DNA of 64,000 nt from JAJEBT01 sp965221485 (GTDB lineage: Bacteria; Pseudomonadota; Alphaproteobacteria; MPNO01; UBA830): NCBI GenBank assembly GCA_965221485.1, contig OZ244893.1:2108001-2172000 (forward strand), given 5' to 3'. A program made the position numbers and the translations under genes. Under the pieces are notes generated by a model that ran no database searches, had not been told where the DNA came from, and saw only the letters and a list, made by a program, of their open reading frames with translations. Shown here piece after piece: positions 43,661 through 52,326 of the stretch (position 1 is the first letter of the stretch; each line of letters starts with the position of its first letter).

Positions 43661-45049
43661 ATGTCCGTAGGCAAATCACGCGCATTTCTGATCATATTCG
43701 TTGGCCTGTCACAGTTCTCCACCGCTTTCATGCACTCGATCATGGGGGTCACGCTGCCGCCCATGGGTACGGAACTGAATGCCAGCGGCGTGGAGCTCGG
43801 TTTGACCGAGACGATCTTTCTTGGAACAGCGGCGGCGTTGCTTCTTCCCATCGGACATTTTGCCGATGCCACGGACAAGAACACGCTTTTCAAGGCAGGG
43901 CTGATCGCACTCTCCATTACAACCTTCGCCATTGGTCTGCAGGCTTCCATGACTGGCGTCATCACTGCCCGGTTTGCGCAGGCCGTCGCGGCGGCGCTTC
44001 TCAATGCCATTGGTATGGCCATCGTCACCGATATTGCCCCCCGCGGGCAACTGGGACGCATGCTGGGACTGGCTATCGGCGCAACCTATTTCGGGCTGGC
44101 AACGGGACCGTTCTTCGCGGGCCTCATCACCACCCACCTTTGCTGGCAGTGGGTTTTCTATCTGGCCGCTCTCCCTCCGATGCTCGCCTATCTTCTCTCG
44201 CGCTCGGCCCTGCAAAGCCGTTGGCGTCCACCCGTCACAAGCACAAACCTTACCAGCAGCGCTATTCTCGTGGCAGCGATTGCCACATTCGTCGCAGGCA
44301 GCGCCACCCTTGGCCAGCATGCGTACGGATATCTCCTTGTCGCCCTTGGCTTCATTCTTGGAAGCGTGTTCGTCTTCGTGGAACGCCGATCACGAAAGCC
44401 CCTTCTTCAACTTGATGCTATTCGAGCCAATCAACCACTCGCGCGCGCCCTGACAGTCCAGTTCCTGATCTATTGTGGCACCGTCGGAACCACTTTTCTG
44501 CTCAGCATTTATCTGCAGGTACTGAGGGGCTACTCGCCAGCGGCAACAGGACATATTCTCGTCATCGGACCAATCGCCATGGCACTGATGGCTCCTGTTG
44601 CAGGGCGACTGTCGGAGATCGTGGCTCCTCAGCGAATTTGTGCTGTAGGGGCCGCATTGATCCTGTGCAGTGTTTCCCTGGCCGCACTGGTCGACGCACA
44701 AACGGGGCTTGCCCATATGATAGCAATAATGATTTTTCAGGGGCTTGGCTTTGCGGCATTTTCTGCGCCCAATATCACCATCATCATGAACAGCGTCCGA
44801 CCTGGAGAACGCAGTCTGGCATCCGCTCTCTCCGCTGTCATGAGATCGCTCGGAATGGTGGTCAGCATGTCCGTTGTAACGGCGGCGATTTCCATCCGCC
44901 TCGGGACAAACGCCGTCGCCGTGCAACCGACCGGCTTCCTGTCCGTTATGACCTCGTCATTCGTGGTATTCGCTGCATTGACTGCATTGGGTGCTGTCCT
45001 TGCGGTGCGAGCAAAAGGATCGGGACGCCCGGATTCCCACGACATCTGA
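43661..45049 (+). CDS. MFS drug-efflux-type transporter (DHA2/EmrB-like)
   Basis: 462 residues with about 14 hydrophobic segments, which fits the 14-helix DHA2 branch. The family motif A region reads GHFADATDKNTLFKAG, and motif C-like sequence appears in LAIGATYFGLATGPFFAGLI. Such proton antiporters export drugs, dyes or metabolites across the inner membrane. No EmrA-type adaptor or outer-membrane channel gene accompanies it. A 6-bp-stem hairpin (45053-45071) follows the stop, and a palindrome precedes the gene. The substrate cannot be inferred. Confidence 0.85.
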   Translation: MSVGKSRAFLIIFVGLSQFSTAFMHSIMGVTLPPMGTELNASGVELGLTETIFLGTAAALLLPIGHFADATDKNTLFKAGLIALSITTFAIGLQASMTGVITARFAQAVAAALLNAIGMAIVTDIAPRGQLGRMLGLAIGATYFGLATGPFFAGLITTHLCWQWVFYLAALPPMLAYLLSRSALQSRWRPPVTSTNLTSSAILVAAIATFVAGSATLGQHAYGYLLVALGFILGSVFVFVERRSRKPLLQLDAIRANQPLARALTVQFLIYCGTVGTTFLLSIYLQVLRGYSPAATGHILVIGPIAMALMAPVAGRLSEIVAPQRICAVGAALILCSVSLAALVDAQTGLAHMIAIMIFQGLGFAAFSAPNITIIMNSVRPGERSLASALSAVMRSLGMVVSMSVVTAAISIRLGTNAVAVQPTGFLSVMTSSFVVFAALTALGAVLAVRAKGSGRPDSHDI

Positions 45050-45573
45050 GAACCGGCTTCACACCAGCCGGCAGCCGCCAGTCACAATCCGGTCATAGGA
45101 CTCGAGGTGAACCTGATAACAACAGGGATCTCATTCAAGTGCGTCACCCGACATGCGGATGGTCATGCCGGCTGCTGCGGCCTGACTGCGTCCGTTATTC
45201 CTGCTTCCCGACGCAACAATGAACCCTGAATTTGTTTGCCCGGCTGTGCCCATTGTCGCGGCGTTCGCTATGGAGGCGTTCGCATGCCTGTCTTCACCCG
45301 GCAGAGGCGCCCCTCTGGTCCAGCAAGGGCACTCGGGGTGAGAACTTCGGATTCCGGCCGGATCGGCGGCCGCTGGATTTTCCGGAATTCCGCAGCGAGA
45401 CAAGGCACGTACCATGCGAACATCCTGCGAAAAAAGGATTTCCAAACAATGCGAAAACGTTAAGGAATGCTGATGTTGCGTACGGCTGATCCCTGTCTTA
45501 TGCTCCACTCCTGACATCGGGTGTCGCGTCGTGAACCCTGTCCCATTTTGAGCTGTACGGGAGTATTGGAACC
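45050..45573. other. Intergenic stretch between MFS and STAS genes
   Basis: 524 bases. It starts with a hairpin just after the MFS stop (CCGGCT 45053-45058 / AGCCGG 45066-45071) and ends with the STAS promoter. No gene is recognisable between. Confidence 0.4.
45476..45504 (+). promoter_or_regulatory. Probable promoter of the STAS-GPP34 operon
   Basis: TTGCGT (45476-45481), a 17-base spacer and TATGCT (45499-45504), 70 bases before the STAS ATG. Spacing is ideal; both hexamers are moderate matches to the sigma-70 consensus. Confidence 0.4.
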
Positions 45574-45909
45574 ATGGAAATCGAAGTGCGCAAGGAGGGG
45601 TTGGTCGCCATCGTTACTTTACCGGAGCGGGTAGACGGGACAAACGCTCCGGCATTGGAAACCCAGTTGACTGACATCATCAAGGGCGGTGACAACAAGA
45701 TCGTTCTTGACTGTGCCGGGATGAGCTATATCAGCAGCGCAGGCTTGAGGGCTGTGCTCATTGGAGCAAGACGATCCCAGGAAGCCCAGGGCAAGCTCTG
45801 CCTCTGCGCGGTTCAGCCCTCATGCATGGAGGTCCTGGAAATCAGCGGTTTCCTGTCGCTGATCGATGTTCACGACACGTTGGATGCTGCGCAAGCAGCG
45901 TTGGCCTGA
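45574..45909 (+). CDS. STAS-domain protein (anti-sigma factor antagonist-like)
   Basis: 111 residues, a single STAS domain like SpoIIAA/RsbV. The phosphorylatable serine region is MSYISSAGLRAVL (Ser54/Ser55), preceded by the strand KIVLDCAG. In the classical partner-switch, a kinase/anti-sigma factor phosphorylates this Ser and the unphosphorylated form frees a sigma factor; other STAS proteins act on transporters or lipid systems. No anti-sigma kinase or PP2C phosphatase gene is nearby. A GPP34 gene follows 15 bases later, so the two are probably co-transcribed. Confidence 0.85.
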   Translation: MEIEVRKEGLVAIVTLPERVDGTNAPALETQLTDIIKGGDNKIVLDCAGMSYISSAGLRAVLIGARRSQEAQGKLCLCAVQPSCMEVLEISGFLSLIDVHDTLDAAQAALA

Positions 45910-45924
45910 ACGGCGGCTCGAGCC

Positions 45925-46581
45925 ATGCTCTCCTATTTTGAAGAGGCCCTTCTCCTCATGCTTGATGATGAAGAAGGTACGTTTCTGCCGGTTCGCGAAA
46001 GCACCTTTGACTGTATCATGTCCAGTGCAGTTCTGATGGATCTCGCGTTTTTGAACAGAATCGACAGTGACCCAAGCCAGATCGTGGTTCTGGACCGGCA
46101 AGCCACCGGTAATGCTGTGCTTGACACCGTTCTGGACATTATTGCCTCTGCTCCCGAGACCCGGGATACCAAAAGCTGGATCGAACATATTTCTGCCAGT
46201 CACGCACACTACATTCGCGAACAGGGTCTTTCCCGGCTGGTAGAGCTCGGCATACTGGAAAGCCATGAAGAAAAGTTTATGTGGGTATTCCGTTCGCGAC
46301 GCTACCCCGTGATCGACGGAAAGATCGACCGGGAAGTGAAGTTGCGGATTATTGATGTTCTCATGAAGGACGACATCCCCGATCCGAGAGACGCTGCGTT
46401 AATTTGTCTCGTCGACGCAGCAGGGCTGTTGTCACATATTTTATCCAAACGCCAGGTGGACCGGATTGCGCCAAGGCTGGAGCAGATCCGAAAAATCGAT
46501 CTGATTGGCCGGGGCCTCAATGACACCGTCACAGAAATTGAGCAGTCGATCATGATGGCGATCGCACAGGCATCACACTGA
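45925..46581 (+). CDS. GPP34 (GOLPH3-like) family protein
   Basis: 218 residues, mostly helical, with the GPP34 layout: FEEALLLMLDDEEGTFLP at the N-terminus, SSAVLMDLAFLNRI, LDRQATGNAVLDTVLDII, GLSRLVELGILE and a C-terminal DDIPDPRDAALICLVDAAGL segment that recalls the D-PRD-AL element of the family. Eukaryotic GOLPH3 binds phosphoinositide at Golgi membranes; bacterial members are poorly understood and mostly reported from actinobacteria and myxobacteria. Coupling to a STAS gene suggests a regulated membrane-associated or stress role. I assign no biochemical activity. Confidence 0.7.
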   Translation: MLSYFEEALLLMLDDEEGTFLPVRESTFDCIMSSAVLMDLAFLNRIDSDPSQIVVLDRQATGNAVLDTVLDIIASAPETRDTKSWIEHISASHAHYIREQGLSRLVELGILESHEEKFMWVFRSRRYPVIDGKIDREVKLRIIDVLMKDDIPDPRDAALICLVDAAGLLSHILSKRQVDRIAPRLEQIRKIDLIGRGLNDTVTEIEQSIMMAIAQASH

Positions 46582-47125
46582 CCGGACACCGGGTGCATCA
46601 AAACAGTGACTCTGTCGCGGCAGGCGGCAAACCAGCAGAACAAGCGGTCAGTACAGCTGTCCGGAAACAGCAAGCCGAACCACCTCGCAGACGTTAGCAA
46701 GCGGGCGATTCGGATTTGGTGCTGCAGAAACCTGAGCGTCGCCTGATTGTCGCCTCCCGAAGTCCGATGACTGCGCGTCATCAGGCTCACAAACAAATGG
46801 TCCTGCTGGAAACCCGAAAAGACGAGACCGCCTCGGGCGACGCCCCATGTTTTGATTGGCAAACATTTGCTGCAGCTGAAAAACCTGGGCCGGAACCCTG
46901 ATACTTCATTGTGCGAGAAGTCAGGCGGCGATAGCCGCCCTGTCGGCATTCCAGAGCCCTCCCGAGTGCATCCAGACGCATGTGAAAAAGGCCCCCGGCC
47001 GTTTGACTTGAGGGTTTCACAGAGTATGGTGCGCCCCTAAGATAGAAATGTTTCTTATTGAGCTTTCCTGTAGCGCCCGTCAGCCGATCATGGGAGTTCA
47101 ACGTCCGCCACCAGGGGGGGAGCGC
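46582..47125. other. Intergenic stretch upstream of pckA
   Basis: 544 bases without a recognisable gene on the plus strand; minus-strand frames here are antisense shadows. It ends with the pckA promoter (47003-47030) and leader. Confidence 0.45.
47003..47030 (+). promoter_or_regulatory. Probable promoter of pckA
   Basis: TTGACT (47003-47008), a 16-base spacer and TATGGT (47025-47030). Transcription would start near 47037, leaving a leader of about 90 bases before the GTG at 47126. That makes the upstream ATG at 47048 an unlikely start. Confidence 0.5.
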
Positions 47126-48733
47126 GTGAAGCGAACAGGACCCGTTATCAGCTCTTTCGGACTTTCCTGTCACGGCCTCGAAACCATCGGGACCGAATAC
47201 TGGAACCTGCCCGTTCCCGCTCTTTATGAGCACTCCCTCGCTCGCGGTGAGGGCACCCTCGCGGCGGGCGGGGGACTTGTGGTCGAGACCGGCAGATACA
47301 CGGGCCGATCGCCCAGGGACAAGTTCATTGTCGATGAACCCGAGAACAGTGATGAGGTCTGGTGGGGGCCGGTCAACAACCGGATCACGATTGATGTTTT
47401 CAGACGGATGCACCAGCGTGTCATCGATTACTTGCGCGGGCGCGATGTTTTCGTCCAGGACTGCTATGCGGGTGCCGATCCGGAGTACCGCATTGGTGTG
47501 CGAATCGTCACAGAGAAATCCTGGCACAGCCTCTTTTCCCGGAATATTTTCATCAACCCGTCGGCCACGGACCTTGCTGATTTTATTCCCGATTTCACTG
47601 TGCTGCACGCTCCGGACCTGAAGGCCGTTCCGGAAATCGACGGTACGCGGTCCGAAGTTTTCGTGATGCTGAATTTTGCCGAGAAACTCATCCTTGTAGG
47701 CGGTTCCCACTATACCGGCGAAATCAAGAAGACGATTTTTTCGGTGCTCAATTTCCTCTTGCCGGCAGAGGGCGTGTTACCCATGCATTGCTCGGCCAAT
47801 ATCGGTGCCAAGGGTGATACAGCCATTTTTTTCGGTTTGTCGGGAACCGGAAAAACCACCCTTTCCTCAGATCCGACCCGATCATTGATTGGCGATGACG
47901 AACATGGGTGGTCGGATTCCGGAATATTCAATTTTGAAGGGGGGTGCTACGCCAAGGCCATCAATTTGTCGCCGGAAGCAGAACCCGAAATACACGCCGC
48001 CTCCATGCGGTTTGGTACTGTGCTCGAGAATGTCGTTATCGATCCGGTGACCCGGTCCCCCGATTTTGATGACGATTCCCTGACCGAGAATACCCGTTCG
48101 TCCTATCCTCTCGACTTCATAGACGGAATTTGCGACAGCGGTATGGGAGGGATTCCCGAGAACATCGTCATGCTCACGGCCGATGCCTTCGGCGTACTGC
48201 CGCCCATCAGCCAGCTCACGGCGCATCAGGCGATGTATCATTTCCTGTCCGGATATACGGCCCGTCTTGCCGGTACCGAACGCGGTGTCGACGAACCGGA
48301 GGCAACGTTTTCAACCTGTTTCGGGGCTCCATTTCTGCCACGCCATCCGACCGTCTACGCGAAATTGCTGGGTCAGAAAATTGACAAGCACGGAGTCCGC
48401 TGCTGGCTGGTCAATACCGGCTGGAGCGGGGGAAGCTACGGCACGGGTCAGAGGATGAAGATTGCCCATACCCGGACAATGGTGAGAGCAGCCATCGAAG
48501 GAAAACTGGTTGGCATCGCGACAGACCCCGAGCCGAATTTCGGGCTGCTTATTCCGGAAAACGTGCCGGACGTGCCACAGGAAGTTCTTAATCCGAAGAA
48601 TACCTGGGCCGACAAGAAAAGCTACGATGAAACGGCACGTGAGCTGGCACATCGCTTCGAGTCCAATTTCGCCCAGTTCGAGGACGCCGTTGTCGATGGC
48701 GTCAAGCAGGCAGGAATCTACGCTGCCGCCTGA
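47126..48733 (+). CDS. pckA: Phosphoenolpyruvate carboxykinase (ATP)
   Basis: 535 residues from GTG 47126, preceded by GGGGGGAG and matching the usual length of about 536; the frame is open from ATG 47048 but those 26 residues are not family-like. The enzyme converts oxaloacetate and ATP to phosphoenolpyruvate, the gate of gluconeogenesis. Landmarks: TGRSPRDKFIVDEP (oxaloacetate site), MHCSANIGAKGDTAIFFG, kinase-1a P-loop GLSGTGKTTLSSD, LIGDDEHGWSD (metal-binding Asp pair) and NTGWSGGSYGTGQRMKI. In many alphaproteobacteria it lies divergent from chvI, which regulates or flanks it; here about 5 kb separates them. Confidence 0.96.
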   Translation: MKRTGPVISSFGLSCHGLETIGTEYWNLPVPALYEHSLARGEGTLAAGGGLVVETGRYTGRSPRDKFIVDEPENSDEVWWGPVNNRITIDVFRRMHQRVIDYLRGRDVFVQDCYAGADPEYRIGVRIVTEKSWHSLFSRNIFINPSATDLADFIPDFTVLHAPDLKAVPEIDGTRSEVFVMLNFAEKLILVGGSHYTGEIKKTIFSVLNFLLPAEGVLPMHCSANIGAKGDTAIFFGLSGTGKTTLSSDPTRSLIGDDEHGWSDSGIFNFEGGCYAKAINLSPEAEPEIHAASMRFGTVLENVVIDPVTRSPDFDDDSLTENTRSSYPLDFIDGICDSGMGGIPENIVMLTADAFGVLPPISQLTAHQAMYHFLSGYTARLAGTERGVDEPEATFSTCFGAPFLPRHPTVYAKLLGQKIDKHGVRCWLVNTGWSGGSYGTGQRMKIAHTRTMVRAAIEGKLVGIATDPEPNFGLLIPENVPDVPQEVLNPKNTWADKKSYDETARELAHRFESNFAQFEDAVVDGVKQAGIYAAA

Positions 48734-48758
48734 TCAACGGACCCGTCTCCGGCCATCC

Positions 48759-49355
48759 TCAGTGTTTCGACAGGTACTCGTCGAGTACCTCAACGCGCCG
48801 TTCGAGCCAGGCCAGACGTTCGTTGATCGTCTGGAGAATGAGATCGCGCTCCGGTGCAACAGCAGAGCGGTTGCCTTCAAGACTTTGTATTCGGGCACTG
48901 TAATGGCGCCGCAGATCAAGAACGATCCAGTTATCGTCCAGGAGTTCCAGCAATCCGAATTTGATTGCGGCCGCAGAATGCACGACTGGGTCTTCCGCAT
49001 TTCGTAGCGGCAACTGCACAAGCTGGTCAAACTCGTCAGCTCCCGCTCGTGTCAGGGAATAGTGGAAAGGGGATCCGCGGATCCAGCTCTCCGTGAGTTT
49101 GACAGTCCCTTCCCTTTTGTCTCCCTGCAGGGTACGCAGGAAGATGTCCCTCGACGGGGTCCATCCATCGTCAGCCAGACAACGCGCAGTGGACAGGAGC
49201 CGATCAAGTGAAATCATCCGGCCCGCCAGAGCACCGAGCACCGCAAGCCTGGCAGTGACCGCTGCGTTCAAACGGTGTCTGCCACCCTGCTGTTCCGGCA
49301 TGAATACGACAACGCTCCCTGAATGCGGGCCGTTACGGGAAACTGTCAAGGGCAT
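48759..49355 (-). CDS. PadR-like winged-helix regulator
   Basis: 198 residues from ATG 49355 (MPLTVSRNGPHSG); the longer open frame runs through the Fur-box region and is not credible. The DNA-binding part (about residues 35-115) contains ARLAVLGALAGRMISLDRLL, then a wing-like PFHYSLTRAGADEFDQLVQL typical of PadR-type regulators (YxLTxxG). The C-terminal third (NERLAWLERRVEVLDEYLSKH) should be a dimerising helix, as in PadR proteins. It is divergent from the iron transporter genes and shares their Fur-boxed intergenic region, so it may control them or be iron-regulated. Confidence in the PadR label is moderate. Confidence 0.6.
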   Translation of the reverse strand: MPLTVSRNGPHSGSVVVFMPEQQGGRHRLNAAVTARLAVLGALAGRMISLDRLLSTARCLADDGWTPSRDIFLRTLQGDKREGTVKLTESWIRGSPFHYSLTRAGADEFDQLVQLPLRNAEDPVVHSAAAIKFGLLELLDDNWIVLDLRRHYSARIQSLEGNRSAVAPERDLILQTINERLAWLERRVEVLDEYLSKH

Positions 49356-49396
49356 ATCAGATCCGTCCGTTTGAGGTAGCCACCCCAACAATATAT

Positions 49397-49415
49397 GATA
49401 ATGATTATCATTAGC
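49397..49415. promoter_or_regulatory. Fur box 1
   Basis: GATAATGATTATCATTAGC matches the 19-base Fur consensus (GATAATGATAATCATTATC) at 17 positions. Its core is a perfect palindrome ATGATAAT-G-ATTATCAT (49395-49411). It is enclosed by a second dyad, AACAATAT (49387-49394) and ATATTGTT (49417-49424). It lies in the divergent region of the PadR-like gene and fbpA. Confidence 0.75.
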
Positions 49416-49466
49416 AATATTGTTCCGTATTGATTGGGTCGCAAGCCCCAAAACGACAATGTTAAT

Positions 49467-49485
49467 AAGAATGACTATCATTTGC
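49467..49485. promoter_or_regulatory. Fur box 2
   Basis: AAGAATGACTATCATTTGC matches the Fur consensus at 13 of 19 positions, 70 bases from box 1 and about 80 bases before the fbpA ATG. It suggests iron repression of the transporter. Confidence 0.55.
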
Positions 49486-49562
49486 ATTGACGCCCGGCCG
49501 TGCAGGCTGTATGTCTGAGTGAAGGTGGCGATCGACCGCCTGTCCGGACAAAGGAAATCCAA

Positions 49563-50597
49563 ATGCTCAAAGTCGCGAAGAAGGGCCTCCTTCTTCTGTC
49601 TCTCGCAACGATCGTCCCTCTTGCCTCGGCCTCGGCCTCGGAAGTCAATATCTATTCCTACCGACAGCCTTTCCTGGTCAAACCCCTGTTCGATGCCTTC
49701 ACCCAGGACACAGGGATCAAGGTGAACGTGGTTTTCGCAAAAAACGGTCTGGTCAATCGGTTGCAGGCCGAGGGGCGGAACAGTCCCGCAGATCTGGTCT
49801 TCACGGTCGATATCGCGCGCCTCACGGAAGTTGTCGATGCAGGTCTTGGCCAGTCCGTAATGTCCAGCACGCTACAGAGCAGGGTTCCGGCTGCCTATCG
49901 TCACTCCAATGGTATGTGGTACGGACTGACCTTGCGGGCGCGGGTGATCTATGCATCCCGGGATCGGGTCCAACCCGGCGCCATCACCTCATACGAAGAA
50001 CTCGCGGACCCCAGATGGCGGGGCCGCATCTGCACACGCAAGGGCGACCACCCTTACAATGTCGCCCTGCTCGCAGCCATTATCAGCAAACATGGTGAAG
50101 ATGCCGCACAAGAATGGCTGGAAGGCGTCAAGGCCAATCTTGCACGCAAGCCGCAGGGTAACGATCGCGCCCAGGTGAAAGCCATCATGGAGGGCGTCTG
50201 CGATCTCGCAATCGGCAACCATTATTATATGGCCCTGATGCTCAACAATGAAAAACAACGCAAGTGGGGTGCTGCAGCCCGCGTCGTGTTTCCCACGCTC
50301 GGTGGGGTCGGAACCCATATGAACCTCAGCGGCGTCATGATGACCAAACACGCACCGAATGCGGACAATGCGCGCAAGCTGATGGAATTTCTGGTCAGTT
50401 CGAAAGCCCAGGAAATCTACGCCATGCGGAATTATGAATATCCGGTTGACCCTTCGGTTGAACCCGCCAATCTGGTCCGGTCATGGGGCAACTACACGCG
50501 CGACGCGACGTCGCTTGAAGAGATTGCCAGAAATCGCCCCGCTGCTCTCAAGATCATCAATCGTGTCGGGTACAACCAGGGACCAGCTATCAACTGA
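49563..50597 (+). CDS. fbpA: Iron(III) ABC transporter, periplasmic binding protein
   Basis: 344 residues from ATG 49563 with AAAGGA upstream; the frame opens earlier at 49500. A signal peptide (MLKVAKKGLLLLSLATIVPL, cleavage after SASAS) is followed by EVNIYSYRQPFLVKPLFDAF, the FbpA/FutA-type start of the mature protein, with the iron-ligand Tyr in IYSYRQ. Other segments are PADLVFTVDIARL and GNHYYMALML, whose adjacent tyrosines are typical Fe(III) ligands of this class. It captures ferric iron in the periplasm for FbpB. Two Fur boxes precede it. Confidence 0.92.
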   Translation: MLKVAKKGLLLLSLATIVPLASASASEVNIYSYRQPFLVKPLFDAFTQDTGIKVNVVFAKNGLVNRLQAEGRNSPADLVFTVDIARLTEVVDAGLGQSVMSSTLQSRVPAAYRHSNGMWYGLTLRARVIYASRDRVQPGAITSYEELADPRWRGRICTRKGDHPYNVALLAAIISKHGEDAAQEWLEGVKANLARKPQGNDRAQVKAIMEGVCDLAIGNHYYMALMLNNEKQRKWGAAARVVFPTLGGVGTHMNLSGVMMTKHAPNADNARKLMEFLVSSKAQEIYAMRNYEYPVDPSVEPANLVRSWGNYTRDATSLEEIARNRPAALKIINRVGYNQGPAIN

Positions 50598-50607
50598 GAT
50601 TTTCCGA

Positions 50608-52317
50608 TTGATCACAGCCCACAGAACGTCGGGAGCGGCGCTGATCCTTAAGCGTTACTCCCGGCTTTTGCCGTCTCCCTGGACCATTGGAGCGGCTCTG
50701 ATGACCTCGATAGTGGTCACACCCATTGTTGCGGTGATCTGGCTGGCCCTGTTTCCGACGGAAAATATCTGGCCCCACCTCCTGGAAACGGTGCTTCCCA
50801 CCTACGTTCAATCGACGCTGCTGCTGCTCTTCGGGGTCGGTGTCGGAACGTTGATCATCGGTGTGGGCACCGCATGGCTGATCAGCATGTGCGAATTTCC
50901 GGGGCGCGCCATAGTGGAATGGTTGCTGGTGCTTCCCCTCGCCATGCCCGGTTATGTCGCCGCCTATGTGTATACCGACCTCCTTGAGTTTGCAGGCCCT
51001 GTGCAGCAGACCCTGCGAACCATCTTCGGATGGCACACCATGCGTGACTACTGGTTTCCGGAAATCCGTTCCCTCTCCGGCGCCATCGCCGTTCTGACCT
51101 TCACCCTGTACCCCTACGTCTATCTCCTCGCCCGTTCAGCCTTTCTTGAACAGACCGGAGGAATTGTCGAGGCCGCACGAACCCTGGGCTGCAACCGCTG
51201 GTCCACGCTGTACCGCGTTTCCCTGCCCATGGCGCGGCCAGCTGTGGTTGTGGGGCTGGCACTTGTCATGATGGAATCCCTGAACGACTTTGGCACCGTG
51301 GACTACTTTGCAGTCGATACCCTGACCGCAGGCCTGTTCAACGTCTGGCTCACGATGAACAACACGGGCGGTGGTGCCCAGATTGCCCTGGTGATGCTCC
51401 TTTTTGTTGTCCTTCTCCTGCTTGCAGAACGACGGTCCAGGCGCGCACGCAGATATTACGACTCCACCCAACGCTGCCAGGAGACGCGCCTTCACCGGCT
51501 GTCCTCCGTGAACGGGTTCGGAGCCCTGCTGGCTTGCCTCCTTCCGATCACAGCGGGATTTCTGATACCGGCTGGTCTGCTCCTATCCTACGCGGTGGAG
51601 GCGTGGGACATCTCCATAGCCAACCGATATCCGGAAGCCGCGCTCAACAGCATCATGCTTTCTGCTGGAGCCGCAGCCATAGCCGTCGCTGTCGGGCTCT
51701 TTCTGGCCTACGCTGTCAGGATCAGCAACAACCGGGGCCTCCAGGGACTCGTCAGATCCGCCAGCCTCGGCTATGCCGTCCCCGGTGCTGTGCTGGCCAT
51801 TGGCATTCTCGCGCCGTTCGGCGCCCTCGATAATCTGGTCGACAGTCTGGCGCGAAACACACTGGGTATCGGAACGGGACTCATTCTGAGCGGTACCGTG
51901 TTCGCTATCCTTTTCGCCTATGTCGTCAGGTTCCTGGCGCTGTCCTATAACACCCTGGAGGCAGGCCTCGGCCGGATTACGCCGAGTGTCAGCGACGCGG
52001 CCCGAACACTGAAACACAGTCCTGCAAAAGCCTTGATCCGTGTCAACCTTCCGATTCTGCAACGAAGTATATTCACCGCAGCACTCCTTATCTTTGTCGA
52101 CTGCATGAAGGAGCTTCCTGCGACGTTGCTGTTGCGGCCCTTCAACTTCGATACGCTCGCAACCTATGTCTATCAGTTCGCGTCGGATGAGTTGCTGGAG
52201 GAGGCCGCTCTCGGGGCGATTACCATCGTCATGGCCGGCGTGCTTCCCGTTATACTCCTGACCAGGGTCATGAATCGCCGAAAGTCCCTGCAAACCGCCG
52301 TTCCTGCCGGCCCGTAA
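50608..52317 (+). CDS. fbpB: Iron(III) ABC transporter, permease
   Basis: 569 residues from TTG 50608, 10 bases after fbpA; ATG 50701 is the next option but would cut the first transmembrane helix. It has about 12 hydrophobic helices in two homologous halves, each with a coupling loop for the ATPase: VEAARTLGCNRWSTLYRVSL and DAARTLKHSPAKALIRVNL. This fused two-permease architecture is that of FbpB/SfuB/FutB. No fbpC ATPase gene follows; polA converges 9 bases later. The ATPase must come from elsewhere or be shared. Confidence 0.9.
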   Translation: MITAHRTSGAALILKRYSRLLPSPWTIGAALMTSIVVTPIVAVIWLALFPTENIWPHLLETVLPTYVQSTLLLLFGVGVGTLIIGVGTAWLISMCEFPGRAIVEWLLVLPLAMPGYVAAYVYTDLLEFAGPVQQTLRTIFGWHTMRDYWFPEIRSLSGAIAVLTFTLYPYVYLLARSAFLEQTGGIVEAARTLGCNRWSTLYRVSLPMARPAVVVGLALVMMESLNDFGTVDYFAVDTLTAGLFNVWLTMNNTGGGAQIALVMLLFVVLLLLAERRSRRARRYYDSTQRCQETRLHRLSSVNGFGALLACLLPITAGFLIPAGLLLSYAVEAWDISIANRYPEAALNSIMLSAGAAAIAVAVGLFLAYAVRISNNRGLQGLVRSASLGYAVPGAVLAIGILAPFGALDNLVDSLARNTLGIGTGLILSGTVFAILFAYVVRFLALSYNTLEAGLGRITPSVSDAARTLKHSPAKALIRVNLPILQRSIFTAALLIFVDCMKELPATLLLRPFNFDTLATYVYQFASDELLEEAALGAITIVMAGVLPVILLTRVMNRRKSLQTAVPAGP

Positions 52318-52326
52318 CATCAGCGA

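Noticed and set aside
46787..47710. 307-codon minus-strand frame across the pckA start
   Set aside because: It overlaps the promoter and N-terminal coding region of pckA and has no protein-like features.
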